Source: Elymus sibiricus
Lineage: Eukaryota > Streptophyta > Magnoliopsida > Poales > Poaceae
Assembly (NCBI GenBank): GCA_039707655.1
Contig: CM077666.1
Coordinates: 246,170,166-246,234,165 of the forward strand
DNA: 64,000 bases
Direction of reading: 5' to 3'
A model generated the notes under the pieces. The model was not told where the DNA came from. It made no database searches and worked only from the letters and a program-made list of their open reading frames with translations. Position 1 is the stretch's first letter, and the number at the start of each line of letters is the position of its first letter. This document shows positions 22,041 through 34,200 of this stretch, piece by piece. A program made the translations under genes and the position numbers.

Positions 22041-22900
22041 ACGGCTCCTGTTCGTTCCTGTCCGAGGCCTCGCCGTCGTCCTCCGCCTTGGTTCGCTCGC
22101 CGCGGCGCCGACGTCTGGCGTTGTTAACATGGTCAACAACCGAGAAGAATCAGGAGATGACTGTACGTGGAGAGGATGACAGTAGGGACCCACGAGGGTC
22201 ATGGCAGTACGCAAGCAAGTGCCTACTTATTACAAGCCAAAAAAATGCTTCCTCCTAATGGTTTGACTTCTGGGTCCCACGCCATTGTCAACGTAGTCAA
22301 TAAGCGAGAGAATTGCCCAACGAGCGACTGACACCAGGGACCCAGCAGCTAGCGCGGTTGTTTTTTTGTTTTTGAGACGGAGCAGGGTATCAACTGGGCT
22401 GTGCGGGGGCTGTAGCCCATCTAGCCCAGGCTTTTATTTTCTATTTACCACATGACCGGCCCAGTTGTTTTTTTTCTCTCTTTCCGAAAATGGCTAGCCC
22501 AGTTCCATTTATTTTGCAGAATACCCAACCGAGGCTTACTTGCTTTTCTCAGCCCTACTGGGCTGCAAATCTTTCAAGACGAGGAGGAATGTATTCGGGG
22601 CTTGGCAAGAAAATGGGCTGTAAATTTTAAAAACAACACAGCAAACCGGCAATTAGTTTCAAATTACGTTTTTTTAGGATTTCGATATTTTAAATTTCAT
22701 TAATTTTTTTGCGGGTAAATTTTCGTTGGATTTTAAATTAGGGATTTCTATTTTTGTGCCCCTCCTTCCTTAGTTCTACTCAGTTTTGCCCCGCCCATCT
22801 TACTGTGCTCATTTTCCCCCTCCCCTCTCGCCCGCGCCTCACAAGAGGCCAAACGGTGCCTTGCCGTCGGGTCAAAGTCTTTGACCGTCGCGTCGCCGCC
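22041..22900. other. Intergenic DNA, no gene recognised
   Basis: Contains GGGACCCACG and GGTCAACAACCG-type words and an AT-rich part (22620-22750). No coding frame with a recognisable domain on either strand. Confidence 0.4.
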
Positions 22901-23050
22901 GCTGATGCGTGGGACCGACATGTAAGGCCGCATGCATTCGCATCACCGATGCTGACGCGTGGGACCGCCATGTAAGGTCACATGCATTCGCATCGCCGGT
23001 GTTGACACGTGGGGCCGCCATGTAAGGACGCATGCATTCGCGGCGCCGGT
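22901..23050. repeat. 50-bp minisatellite, three units plus decayed copies
   Basis: Units at 22901-22950, 22951-23000 and 23001-23050 share G(C/T)TGA..CGTGGG.CCG.CATGTAAGG and GCATGCATTCGC. Weaker copies continue to about 23190. It lies a few hundred bp upstream of the exon at 23394. Confidence 0.88.
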
Positions 23051-23275
23051 GCATACAGTCGCATGGGACCCACATTTGGCCGCATGCATTACTGATTTCG
23101 CGTCGTCGGTTGCTCCTACACAGTTTGCGGCTGACGTGTGGGACTCACGGGCATGCAAAACTGAATCAGCGTCGCCTGCTGTTTCCACATAGGCCACTGC
23201 TCGCGCTTTCACACACGGGGAGTCGCGCCGCCACGCCCATTGATGGTGGCTTAACACCGCAAACCCGCCCCTTCC

Positions 23276-23290
23276 CGTGCCATATATGCA
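23276..23290 (+). promoter_or_regulatory. TATA-like sequence upstream of the truncated exon
   Basis: GCCATATATGCAGCC lies about 110 bp before the ATG at 23394, followed by a C-rich leader typical of monocot genes. Assigned from position and composition only. Confidence 0.35.
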
Positions 23291-23393
23291 GCCCCCGATC
23301 CCATTTCAACGCTCGCCTCCACAACCTTATCCGCCGCCGGCGCCACTGCAACACAAACCCTAGCCCTCCTCTCCCTCCTCCCCTTCCGCATCC

Positions 23394-23583
23394 ATGGCGT
23401 GGCCGCGCAGTATCACTCTCCGTGAAGCCAAGCTTCTCACCATCTGCGACGTCCCGGCGCCGCCGGACATGCGTCTGCCGGCGGGATGGGTTCTGAGTGC
23501 GGGGGGACTTCTGGTGGCGCCTGTCCCCGCCGTCGGTACAGTCCCCTTTGCACGCGCCGTCCATAGGTTTCGTGCAGGTCAGA
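23394..23583 (+). pseudogene. Truncated first exon of an unknown grass gene
   Basis: The ATG frame begins MAWPRSITLREAKLLTICDV, followed by a Pro-rich segment (PAPPDMRLPAGWVLSAGG). It stays open until satellite DNA starts at about 23584. The GC-rich composition, upstream TATA-like sequence and C-rich leader are typical of a grass first exon. The LREAKLLTICDVPAPPDMRLP segment resembles N-termini of uncharacterised, often multicopy, Triticeae proteins; this is a memory-based impression and no function is assigned. The downstream part is missing because the satellite array replaces it. Confidence 0.5.
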
Positions 23584-26500
23584 CGAGCATCTTCATGGCA
23601 AAGTACATGATAACATCACCATTTTTGGAAATAACAAGGGTGTTAACATTGTGAGCGATAATTCCACAAATAGATTGAAGATTTGGTTTAAAAAATAATT
23701 TTCCATTTTTCTAGTGCCATGCATGACTTTTTTTGTGAAGCAAGTGCCATAAATAAGATTGTAAATCGTGCCCATAAAATTTTCTCCTAAAGTATACCAC
23801 ATGGGATGCCAACTGCCAATTTTTCATGAATTTCAGAGTGATATTGCCATATTTCATTGATTTATTGAATTTTTGGCGATTTACATCAAGTAATTCAAAT
23901 TTGAACTACAAGTGTGCTCTAGTTTGGTCCAATAAATTCTGAAAAATCATTTTCACCTTACACATTAGGAATGTAGGCAGTATCCGCAAAGAAAACTCAG
24001 TTACCAACCCATTATATATGATTACTCATCCATGCAATTTTGACAACACATCGAAAGAAATTAAAGAAAATGAAAAAAGGCTCAAAAATTGAAATCCTTT
24101 TGCATGGAGGCCTCTTATGTGCAATGGCTTCTGGGAAAAATAAAAAACTGACAATACCACAAACTATAAAAAAAAACCTTCACAAACGGACCCATTTCCT
24201 ATGAAGATCAATGACTTTCAACCAAGATGACCATGACCATGAGCATCTTCATGGCAAAGTACATGATAACATCACCATTTTTGGAAATAACAAGGGTGTT
24301 AACATTGTGAGCAATGATTCCACAAAAAGATTGAAGATCTGGTTAAAGAAACTTAATTTTCCATTTTTCTAGTGCCGTGCATGACTTTTTGTGTGAAGTA
24401 ATTGCCATAAATAAGATTGTAAATCGTGCCCTTACAATTTTCTCCTAAAGTATACCACATGGGATGCCAACTGCCAATTTTTCATGAATTTCAGAGTGAT
24501 ATTGCCATATTTCATTGATTGATTGAATATATGGTGATTTACATCAAGTAATTCAAATTTGAACTGCAAGTGTGCTCTAGATTGGTCCAATAAATTCTGA
24601 AAAATCATTTTCACTTTCGACGTTAGGAATGTACGTAGTATCCACATTAGGAATGTAGGCAGTATCCACGAAGAAAACTCAATTACCCAACCATTATATA
24701 TGATTACTCATCCATGCAATTTTGATAACACATGGAAAGAAATTAAAGAAAATGAAAAAAAGGCTCAAAAATTGAAATCCTTTTGCATGAAGGCCTACTA
24801 TGTGCAATGGATTGTTGGAAAAATGATAAACTCACAATACCACAAATAAAAAGTTAATTTTCCATTTTTCTAGTGCCGTGCATGACTTTTTTTGTGAAGC
24901 AAGTGACATAAATAAGATTGTAAATTGTGCCCTTACAATTTTCCCCAAAACTATACCACATGGGATGCCAACTGCCAATTTGTCATTAATTTCAGAGTGA
25001 TATTGCCATATTTCATTGATTTATTGAATTTATGGCGATTTACATCAAGTAATTCAAATTTGAACTGCAAGTGTGCTCTTGTTTGGTCCAATAAACTCCG
25101 AAAATCATTTTCACCTTCCACATTAGGAATGTAGGCAATATCCATAAAGAAAGCTCAGTTACCCACCCATTATATATGATTACTCAACCATGCAATTTTG
25201 ACAACACATCAAAAGAAATTAAAGAAAATGAAAAAAGGCTAAAAAATTGAAATCCTTTTGCATGGAGGGCTCATATGTGCAATGGCTTGTGGGAAAAATA
25301 ATAAACTGACAATACCACAAACTTTAAAAAAACCCTTCACAAACTAACCTGTCGCCTATGAAGATCAATGACTTTCAACCATGATGATCATGACCATGAG
25401 CATCTTCATGGCATAGTACATAATAACATCACCATTTTTGGAAATAACAAGGGCGTTAACATTGTGAGCAATAATTCCACAAAAAGATTGAAGATTTGGT
25501 TAAAAAAACATAATTTTCCATTTTTCTAGTGCCATGCATGACTTTTTTGTGAAGCAAGTGCCATAAATAAGATTGTGAATCGTGCCCTAACAATTTGGTC
25601 CTAAAGTATACCACATGGGATGCCAACTGCCAATTTTTCATGAATTTCAGAGTGATATTGCCATATTTCATTGATTTATTGAATTTCTGGCGATTTACAT
25701 CAAGTAATTCAAATTTGAACTGCAAGTGTGCTCTAGTTTGGTCCAATAAATTCTGAAAAATCATTTTCACTTTCGACGTTAGGAATGTACGTAGTATCCA
25801 CAAATAAAACTCAATTACCCACCCATTATATATGATTACTCATCCATGCAATTTTGACAACACATCGAAAGAATTAAAGAAAATGAAAAAAGGCTCAAAA
25901 ATTGAAATCCTTTTGCATGGAGGCCTCTTATGTGCAATGGCTTCTGGGAAAAATAAGAAACTGACAATACCACAAACTTTAAAAAAAAACTTCACAAACT
26001 GACCTATCTCCGATGAAGATCAATGACTTTCAACCAAGATGACCATGACCATGAGCATCTTCATGGCTAAGTACATGATAACATCACCATTTTTGGAAAT
26101 AACAAGGGTGTAAACATTGTGAGCTATGATTCCACAGAAAGATTGAAGATTTGGGTTAAAAAATAATTTTCCATTTTTCTAGTGCCATGCATGACTTTTT
26201 TGTGAAGCAAGTGCCATAAATAAGATTGTAAATCGTGCCCTTACAATTTTCTCCTAAAGTATACCAGATGGGATGCCAACTGCCAATTTTTCATGAATTT
26301 CAGAGTGATATTGCCATATTTCATTGATTTATTGAATTTTTGGCGATTTACATCAAGGAATTCAAATTTGAACTACAAGTGTGCTCTAGTTTGGTCCAAT
26401 AAATTCTAAAAAATCATTTTCACCTTCCACATTAGGAATGTAGGCAGTATCCACAAAGAAAACTCAGTTGCCAACCCATTATATATGATTACTCATCCAT

Positions 26501-29500
26501 GCAATTTTGACAACACATCGAAAGAAATTAAAGAAAATGAAAAAGGCTCAAAAATTGAAATCCTTTTGCATGGAGGCCTCTTATGTGCAATGGCTTGTGG
26601 GAAAAATAAAAAACTGACAATACCACAAACTTTAAAAAAAACCTTCACAAACGGACCCATCTCCTATGAAGATCAATGATTTTCAACCAAGATGACCATG
26701 ACCATGAGCATCTTCATGGCAAAGTACATGATAACATCACCATTTTTGGAAATAACAAGGGTGTTAACATTGTGAGCAATAATTCCACTAAAAGATTGAA
26801 GATCTGGTTAAAGAAACTTAATTTTCCATTTTTCTAGTGCCGTGCATGACTTTTTGTGTGAAGTTATTGCCATAAATAAGATTGTAAATCGCACCCTTAC
26901 AATTTTCTCCTAAAGTATACCACATGGGATGCCAACTGCCAATTTTTCATGAATTTCAGAGTGATATTGCCATATTTCATTGATTGATTGAATATATGGT
27001 GATTTACATCAAGTAACTCAAATTTGAACTCCAAGTGTGCTCTAGTTTGGTCCAATAAATTCTGAAAAATCATTTTTACCTTCCACATTAGGAATGTAGG
27101 CAGTATCCACAAAGAAAACTCAATTAGCCAACCATTATATATGATTACTCATCCATGCAATTTTGATAACAGATGGAAAGAAATTAAAGAAAATGAAAAA
27201 AGGCTCAAAAATTGAAATCCTTTTGCATGGAGACCTCCTATGTGCAATGGATTGTTGGAAAAATGATAAACTCACAATACCACAAATAAAAAGTTAATTT
27301 TCCATTTTTCTAGTGCCGTGCATGACTTTTTTTGTGAAGCAAGTGACATAAATAAGATTGTAAATTGTGCCCTTAAAATTTTCACCTAAAGTATACCACA
27401 TGGGATGCCAACTGCCAATTTGTCATTAATTTCAGAGTGATATTGCCATATTTCATAGATTTATTGAATTTATGGCGATTTACATCAAGTAATTCAAATT
27501 TGAACTGCAAGTGTGCTCTTGTTTGGTCCAATAAATTCCGAAAATCATTTTCACCTTCCACATTAGGAATGTAGGCAGTATCCATAAAGAAATCTCAGTT
27601 ACCCACCCATTATATATGATTACTCAATCATGCAATTTTGACAACACATCAAAAGAAATTAAAGAAAATGAAAAAGGCTAAAAAATTGAAATCCTTTTGC
27701 ATGGAGGGCTCATATGTGCAATTGCTTGTGGGAAAAATAATAAACTGACAATACCACAAACTTTTAAAAAAACCTTCACAAACTGACGTGTCTCCTATGA
27801 AGATCAATCACTTTCAACCATGATGATCATGACCATGAGCATCTTCATGGCATAGTACATAATAACATCACCATTTTTGGAAATAACAAGGGTGTTAACA
27901 TTGTGAGCAATAATTCCACAAAAAGATTGAAGATTTGGTTAAAAAAACTTAATTTTGCATTTTTCTAGTGCCATGCATGACTTTTTTGTGAAGCAAGTGC
28001 CATAAATAAGATTGTGAATCGTGCCCTCACAATTTGGTCCTAAAGTATACCACATGGGATGCCAACTGCCAATTTTTCATGAATTTCAGAGTGATATCGC
28101 CATATTTCACTGATTTATTGAATTTCTGGCGATTTACATCAAGTAATTCAAATTTGAACTGCAAGTGTGCTCTAGTTTTGTCCAATAAATTCTGAAAAAT
28201 CATTTTCACTTTCGACGTTAGGAATGTACGTAGTATCCACAAATAAAACTCAATTACCCACCCATTATATATGATTACTCATCCATGCAATTTTGACAAC
28301 ACATCGAAAGAATTAAAGAAAATGAAAAAAGGCTCAAAAATTGAAATCCTTTTGCATGGAGGCCTCTTATGTGCAATGGCTTCTTGGAAATATAATAAAC
28401 TGACAATACCACAAACTTTAAAAAAAACCTTCACAAACTGACCTATCTCCGATGAAGATCAATGACTTTCAACCAAGATGACCATGACCATGAGCATCTT
28501 CATGGCAAAGTACATGATAACATCACCATTTTTGGAAATAACAAGGGTGTAAACATTGTGAGCTATAATTCCACAAAAAGATTGAAGATTTGGTTTAAAA
28601 AATAATTTTCCATTTTTCTAGTGCCATGCATGACTTTTTTTGTGAAGCAAGTGCCATAAATAAGATTGTAAATCGTGCCCTTACAATTTTCTCCTAAAGT
28701 ATACCAGATGGGATGCCAACTGCCAATTTTTCATGAATTTCAGAGTGATATTGCCATATTTCAATGATTTATTGAATTTTTGGCGATTTACATCAAGGAA
28801 TTCAAATTTGAACTACAAGTGTGCTCTAGTTTGGTCCAATAAATTCTGAAAAATCATTTTCACCTTCCACATTAGGAATGTAGGCAGTATCCACAAAGAA
28901 AACTCAGTTGCCAACCCATTATATATGATTACTCATCCATGCAATTTTGACAACACATCGAAAGAAATTAAAGAAAATGAAAAAAGGCTCAAAATTTGAA
29001 ATCCTTTTGCATGGAGGCCTCTTATGTGCAATGGCTTGTGGGAAAAATAAAAACCTGACAATACCACAAACTTTAAAAAAAACCTTCACAAACGGACCCA
29101 TCTCCTATGAAGATCAATGACATTCAACCAAGATGACCATGACCATGAGCATCTTCATGGCAAAGTACATGATAACATCACCATTTTTGGAAATAACAAG
29201 GGTGTTATCATTGTGAGCAATAATTCCACTAAAAGATTGAAGATCTGGTTAAAGAAACTTAATTTTCCATTTTTCTAGTGGCGTGCATGACTTTTTGTGT
29301 GAAGTAATTGCCATAAATAAGATTATAAATCGTGCCCTTACAATTTTCTCCTAAAGTATACCACATGGGATGCCAACTGCCAATTTTTCATGAATTTCAG
29401 AGTGATATTGCCATATTTCATTGATTGATTGAATATATGGTGATTTACATCAAGTAATTCAAATTTGAACTGCAAGTGTGCTCTAGTTTGGTCCAATAAA

Positions 29501-30587
29501 TTCTGAAAAATCATTTTACCTTCCACATTAGGAATGTAGGCAGTATCCACAAAGAAAACTCAATTACCCAACCATTATATATGATTACTCATCCATACAA
29601 TTTTGATAACACATGGAAAGAAATTAAAGAAAATGAAAAAAGGCTCAAAAATTGAAATCCTTTTGCATGGAGGCCTCCTATGTGCAATGGATTGTTGGAA
29701 AAATGATAAACTCACAATACCACAAATAAAAAGTTAATTTTCCATTTTTCTAGTGCCGTGCATGACTTTTTTTGTGAAGCAAGTGACGTAAATAAGATTG
29801 TAAATTGTGCCCTTACAATTTTCACCTAAAGTATACCACATGGGATGCCAACTGCCAATTTGTCATTAATTTCAGAGTGATATTGCCATATTTCATTGAT
29901 TTATTGAATTTATGGTGATTTACATCAAGTAATTCAAATTTGAACTGCAAGTGTGCTCTTGTTTGGTCCAATAAATTCCGAAAATCATTTTCACCTTCCA
30001 CATTAGGAATGTAGGCAGTATCCATAAAGAAAGCTCAGTTACCCACCCATTATATATGATTACTCAACCATGCAATTTTGACAACACATCAAAAGAATTT
30101 AAAGAAAATAAAAAAAAGGCTAAAAAATTGAAATCCTTTTGCATGGAGGACTCATATGTGCACTGGCTTGTGGGAAAAATAATAAACTGACAATACCACA
30201 AACTTTAAAAAAACCCTTCATAAACTGACCTGTCTCCTATGAAGATCAATGACTTTCAACCATGATGATCATGACCATGAGCATCTTCATGGCATAGTAC
30301 ATAATAACATCACCATTTTTGGAAATAACAAGGGTGTTAACATTGTGAGCAATAATTCCACAAAAAGATTGAAGATTTGGTTAAAAAAACTTAATTTTCC
30401 ATTTTTCTAGTGCCATGCATGACTTTTTGTGTGAAGCAAGTGCCATAAATAAGATTGTAAGTCGTGCCCTTACAATTTTCTCCTAAAGTATACCACATGG
30501 GATGCCAACTGCCAATTTTTCATGAATTTCAGAGTGATATTGCCATATTTCATTGATTTATTGAATATATGGTGATTTACATCAAGT

Positions 30588-30893
30588 GGCCACACAAGGA
30601 AGGACCGAATCCGGAATGATGATATACGAGATAGAGTTGGGGTAGCGCCAATTGAAGAGAAGCTTGTCCAACATCGTTTGAGATGGTTTGGACATATTCA
30701 GCGCAGGCCTCCAGAAGCCCCAGTACATAGTGGACGGCTAAAGCGTGCTGATAATGTCAAAAGAGGCCGGGGTAGACCGAACTTGACATGGGAAGAGTCC
30801 GTAAAGAGAGACCTGAAGGATTGGAGCATCACCAAAGAACTTGCCATGGACAGGGGTGCGTGGAAGCTTGCTATCCATGTGCCAGAACCATGA
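30588..30893 (+). pseudogene. C-terminal end of a LINE reverse-transcriptase polyprotein
   Basis: The frame is open from the insertion start and ends at a stop at 30891-30893. It contains HRLRWFGHIQRRPPEAPVHS, a basic RGRGRPNLTWEE motif and WKLAIHVPEP at the end. This LRWFGH...GRP.LTW pattern is the familiar C-terminus of plant non-LTR reverse transcriptases. The catalytic domain is absent because of 5' truncation. Confidence 0.88.
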
Positions 30894-30972
30894 GTTGGTC
30901 GCGAGATCTTATGGGTTTCACTTCTAGCCTACCCCAACTTGTTTGGGACTAAAGGCTTTCTTGTTGTTGTTG
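30588..30972 (+). mobile_element. 5'-truncated LINE, RTE-type 3' end
   Basis: A 385-bp insertion is flanked by the perfect 20-bp target duplication TATGGTGATTTACATCAAGT (30568-30587 and 30973-30992), which is satellite sequence. The 3' end reads CCCCAACTTGTTTGGGACTA, then AAAGGCTTTC and a TTG-repeat tail, as known for plant RTE-type LINEs that end in short tandem repeats instead of poly(A). Heavy 5' truncation is typical of target-primed reverse transcription. Confidence 0.92.
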
Positions 30973-31261
30973 TATGGTGATTTACATCAAGTAATTCAAA
31001 TTTGAACTGCAAGTGTGCTCTAGTTTGGTCCAAATAAATTCCGGAAAATCATTTTTATCTTCCACATTAGGAATGTAGGAAGTATCCACAAAGAAAACTC
31101 CGTTACCCACCCATTATATATGATTACTCATCCATGCAATTTTGACAACACATCGAAAGAATTAAAGAAAATGAAAAAAGGCTCAAAAATTGAAATCCTT
31201 TTGCATGGAGGCCTCTTATGTGCAATGGCTTCTGGGAAAAATAATAAACTGACAATACCAC

Positions 31262-34200
31262 TGTAACACCCCGTGTTATTAAGTTACAGTGATCACCTTT
31301 GATAATGCCATGTCAGCATGTTCATTAGTGCCTAATCATCATTTGCATCATATCTCATTTCAAATTCCAAATTAAATTGCAATTCAAATTTTAAGTGAAA
31401 AGTAAAAGCTGTCCAAATTTGAAATAAAAATGTTCATTAGATAGCAAATAATTCATAGGTAATTATGATCAGAAGAGCAACATCACTAAAAATACCTAAG
31501 TGACTCTAACAACCTCAAACAGTAGCTAACAGTAATGTTTTAATACATTTTATTTAATCCAATTTACAAATGAAATTATATTTTACCCAAACTAGTTTTT
31601 GGTGATAGATAATAATGTACTGTGTTATATGGCCTAGGTCACATATTTTATAAAAGTTGTTTAGTAGCTAAACAATTGCAAAACAGAAAGTAAAATGGAA
31701 AACAGAAAATAGAAAAGAAAAAGACTTACCGGTTACTGTGCGGCTGGGCTCTAGTTGCACAGTGCAAGGCCCAGCCCGCCAGCGGGTCTTCTCTCACCTC
31801 CCGCACGCGTCGCCTGGCGCGCGCGCTCGAGCGCGGATCGTCGCCGTGTCGTTGATCCCACGGTCCTCCGTCGCCCTTAAGGTCTCCCCTGGACGCCTCC
31901 CTCCTCCCCCGAAACCCTAACGCCACCAGCTCCCTCTTCCTCGCTCCCCTTCTTCCTCCCGCGCAGCCACCCGAAGCCGCCGCCATGGCCGAGCTCGATG
32001 CCATCACTGTCGTCGTCGCCACCGCCTGAGATCGAGCGCATCCGCTCCGCCATCCCCCTCTGCTTCCTCTCCGCCCGCTGGACCGAGCTCTGCGCCACCA
32101 CATTGCCGGATCGACCACGGCTTCTTCTTCTCGGTCGCCGGCGATCCCCGCCGTCCCCGACCTCTTCTGTAGCTACAAAGCCGTCGAGGGCCTTTCTTGG
32201 CCGCACGGTGAGCTCCTCCCTCCCGCCATTCCTCTTCTCGCCGTCGCATTCCTCCCTAGCTAGCTCGCCGTCGTTGCCGCATTCTGCCCGCCGCCCGAGC
32301 TCGCCGTTGCTGTCGCCTCCGACCACCGTAGCCTGCGCTAGCAGCCTAGATCGACGCGGTGCTGTTCCCTCGTTCGATTGAGCCCAAACGCACGCGCTAA
32401 ATCGCCCCGTAGTCGCTCGCCCGACCACCGCCCGAAACCACCGCCGCCGCCGTCGACGCGCCGCCCTACTCCGGCCATCTCCGGATGAATGGGTGGCACC
32501 ACGCGACGCGCACCGCTCCGCACGTTCGAACGAGCCTAAGAACGGCCGAAACGGACCACCACAGAGAGAACCCGGCCTCGCCGGAGTTGCTCGCCGCCGT
32601 TTGGCCTCGCCGGAGCTCTCCGGTGGCCGGCGCTGAGCTGGCGCCGACGTGGCGCCGCGGGGCCCACCGCACAGCCGCTGACACTGGGTCCCACTGGGCC
32701 CAGTTGACTCAGTCAGCGCGGCCCCGCCCGCTGACATGTGGGTCCCGCGCGATTAAACGATTTAATTAAAATAGATAATCTATTAATTAATTAAATTAGT
32801 TAGTTAAAACGCTAATTACCCACTGACCAGTAGGCCCCACCCAGCTAATTATCGTGTTAATTAGTTTAATTAGCCCACTGTCTATGACAGGTGGGTCCCG
32901 CAGGTCAGGTTGACTCTGGTCAGCGGTCTGTTGACTGCTGACGTCACCTCTGCGTCATGCTGACGTCACCACACACTGTTCTGGATAATTCGGAATTAAA
33001 TAATTAAAATAATTCTAGAAAATCAATAAAACTTTAGAAAATCATATCTTTTAAACCGTAAGTCAGATGAAAATAATTTATATATGAAAAATGATCAAAA
33101 AAATATGAAGATTCTGAATATGTAATCAAATTGCGTGCCAACACTCCTAGCTAGGTGAACATGGAACTTTTTGACTGTTTTCATTAAATGAATAGTGCCC
33201 AACCTTAATAAAATAAATCCAAATAAATTCCTAAATTATCTAAAGCATTTAGTTAGGCAGTAAAACACCTCTGCATATCATTTAGGTATGTCATGCATAG
33301 TGATTGCATTTTTGCCATGAATATATTGTTTCTTCCCCCTCCTTCTCTCTCGCTAGACACCGACGCCGACGCTGCAGAGTTCGACTACACCCCCGACGAG
33401 CAGCCGTCTGACGATCAGCCCCTCTCAGCAGAGCTTCCAGGCAAGCAACCCCCCCTTGACGCATGCCTATAGCATCCATTCCTTCTCCCTCCTGCTTGCA
33501 TTAGAAATTGCTACTGTTTTTCTTTATCCTATTCTAATGCATAGCCTGTCATTGTAACTGCTATTGATACCTGCCTGTTATCCAAACTGCTTAGTATAGG
33601 TTGGATGGTAAACCATCTGTGGCCCCTCTCCCTGGCTGTAGTTGCTCCGCTTTAGTATCTGTGCCCCGATCGATATGATCGACCGGGCCGAGAATAGCAC
33701 ATCACCGCACCCCCCTTAAGTTGCTCGACTCTGCAGAGCTGGCATCGAGTGCCGAGGGTGATACCTCTTATCTCACTTTCGATGATGCCTCTTTAGAATA
33801 GCTATCCAGATGTGTGTTATCGAGGGTGATTCCTCTTTCATCACTTCCGATAAAGGTTCCGTCGTGCAACTCCTCGATGTGAATCCATCGAGGGTGATTC
33901 CTCGGATTCCTTCTCGATACTTGGACACATGGTTACTTTGACCTTTGTTACAGGCGGGTCGACCCCGAGGGGTACCCGCAGGGAATTATGAAGTCGGGCT
34001 TGCCAGGAGGGCACCTGTGAGAGATTAATGTGGCGGAACGACAGGGCAGGCGGAGACCACCCTGTTCGATATCCGTGTGTTACCAAGTCGAAGCGACAGG
34101 TAGTCTGATCGTCTCTGCGAGTTACTAAATACGCCTAACGGAACTGGGTATTTGATCTGAGTGGGTCGTCGTGCCCTATACGCACTACCACCACGTGGGA

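Larger units (their letters stand above)
23584..31261. repeat. Satellite array, left part: about 655-bp monomers in a 2.44-kb higher-order repeat
   Basis: Using GAGCATCTTC as landmark, long monomers start at 23585, 24241, 25398, 26053, 26706, 27837, 28492, 29147 and 30279. Spacings are about 655, 1131-1157 and 655, repeating. Each wide gap contains an extra short monomer of about 478 bp (near 24840, 27290, 29730). Four-monomer blocks therefore recur with a period of 2439-2442 bp; the first is 26 bp longer owing to a local duplication near 24620-24660. Monomer-specific variants recur in register, for example TTGATTGATTGAATATATGG in the second monomer and AATTTGGTCCTAAAG in the fourth. The sequence is AT-rich. 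The satellite family is not recognised. Confidence 0.95.

Noticed and set aside
22748..23257. Minus-strand Ala/His/Arg-rich frames
   Set aside because: Translation of the 50-bp minisatellite.
31877..32737. Long minus-strand Arg/Gly-rich frame (286 codons) in the 5' LTR and its 3' LTR counterpart
   Set aside because: GC-rich sequence gives long antisense frames by composition; low complexity, no domain, and the sense-strand frame explains the region better.
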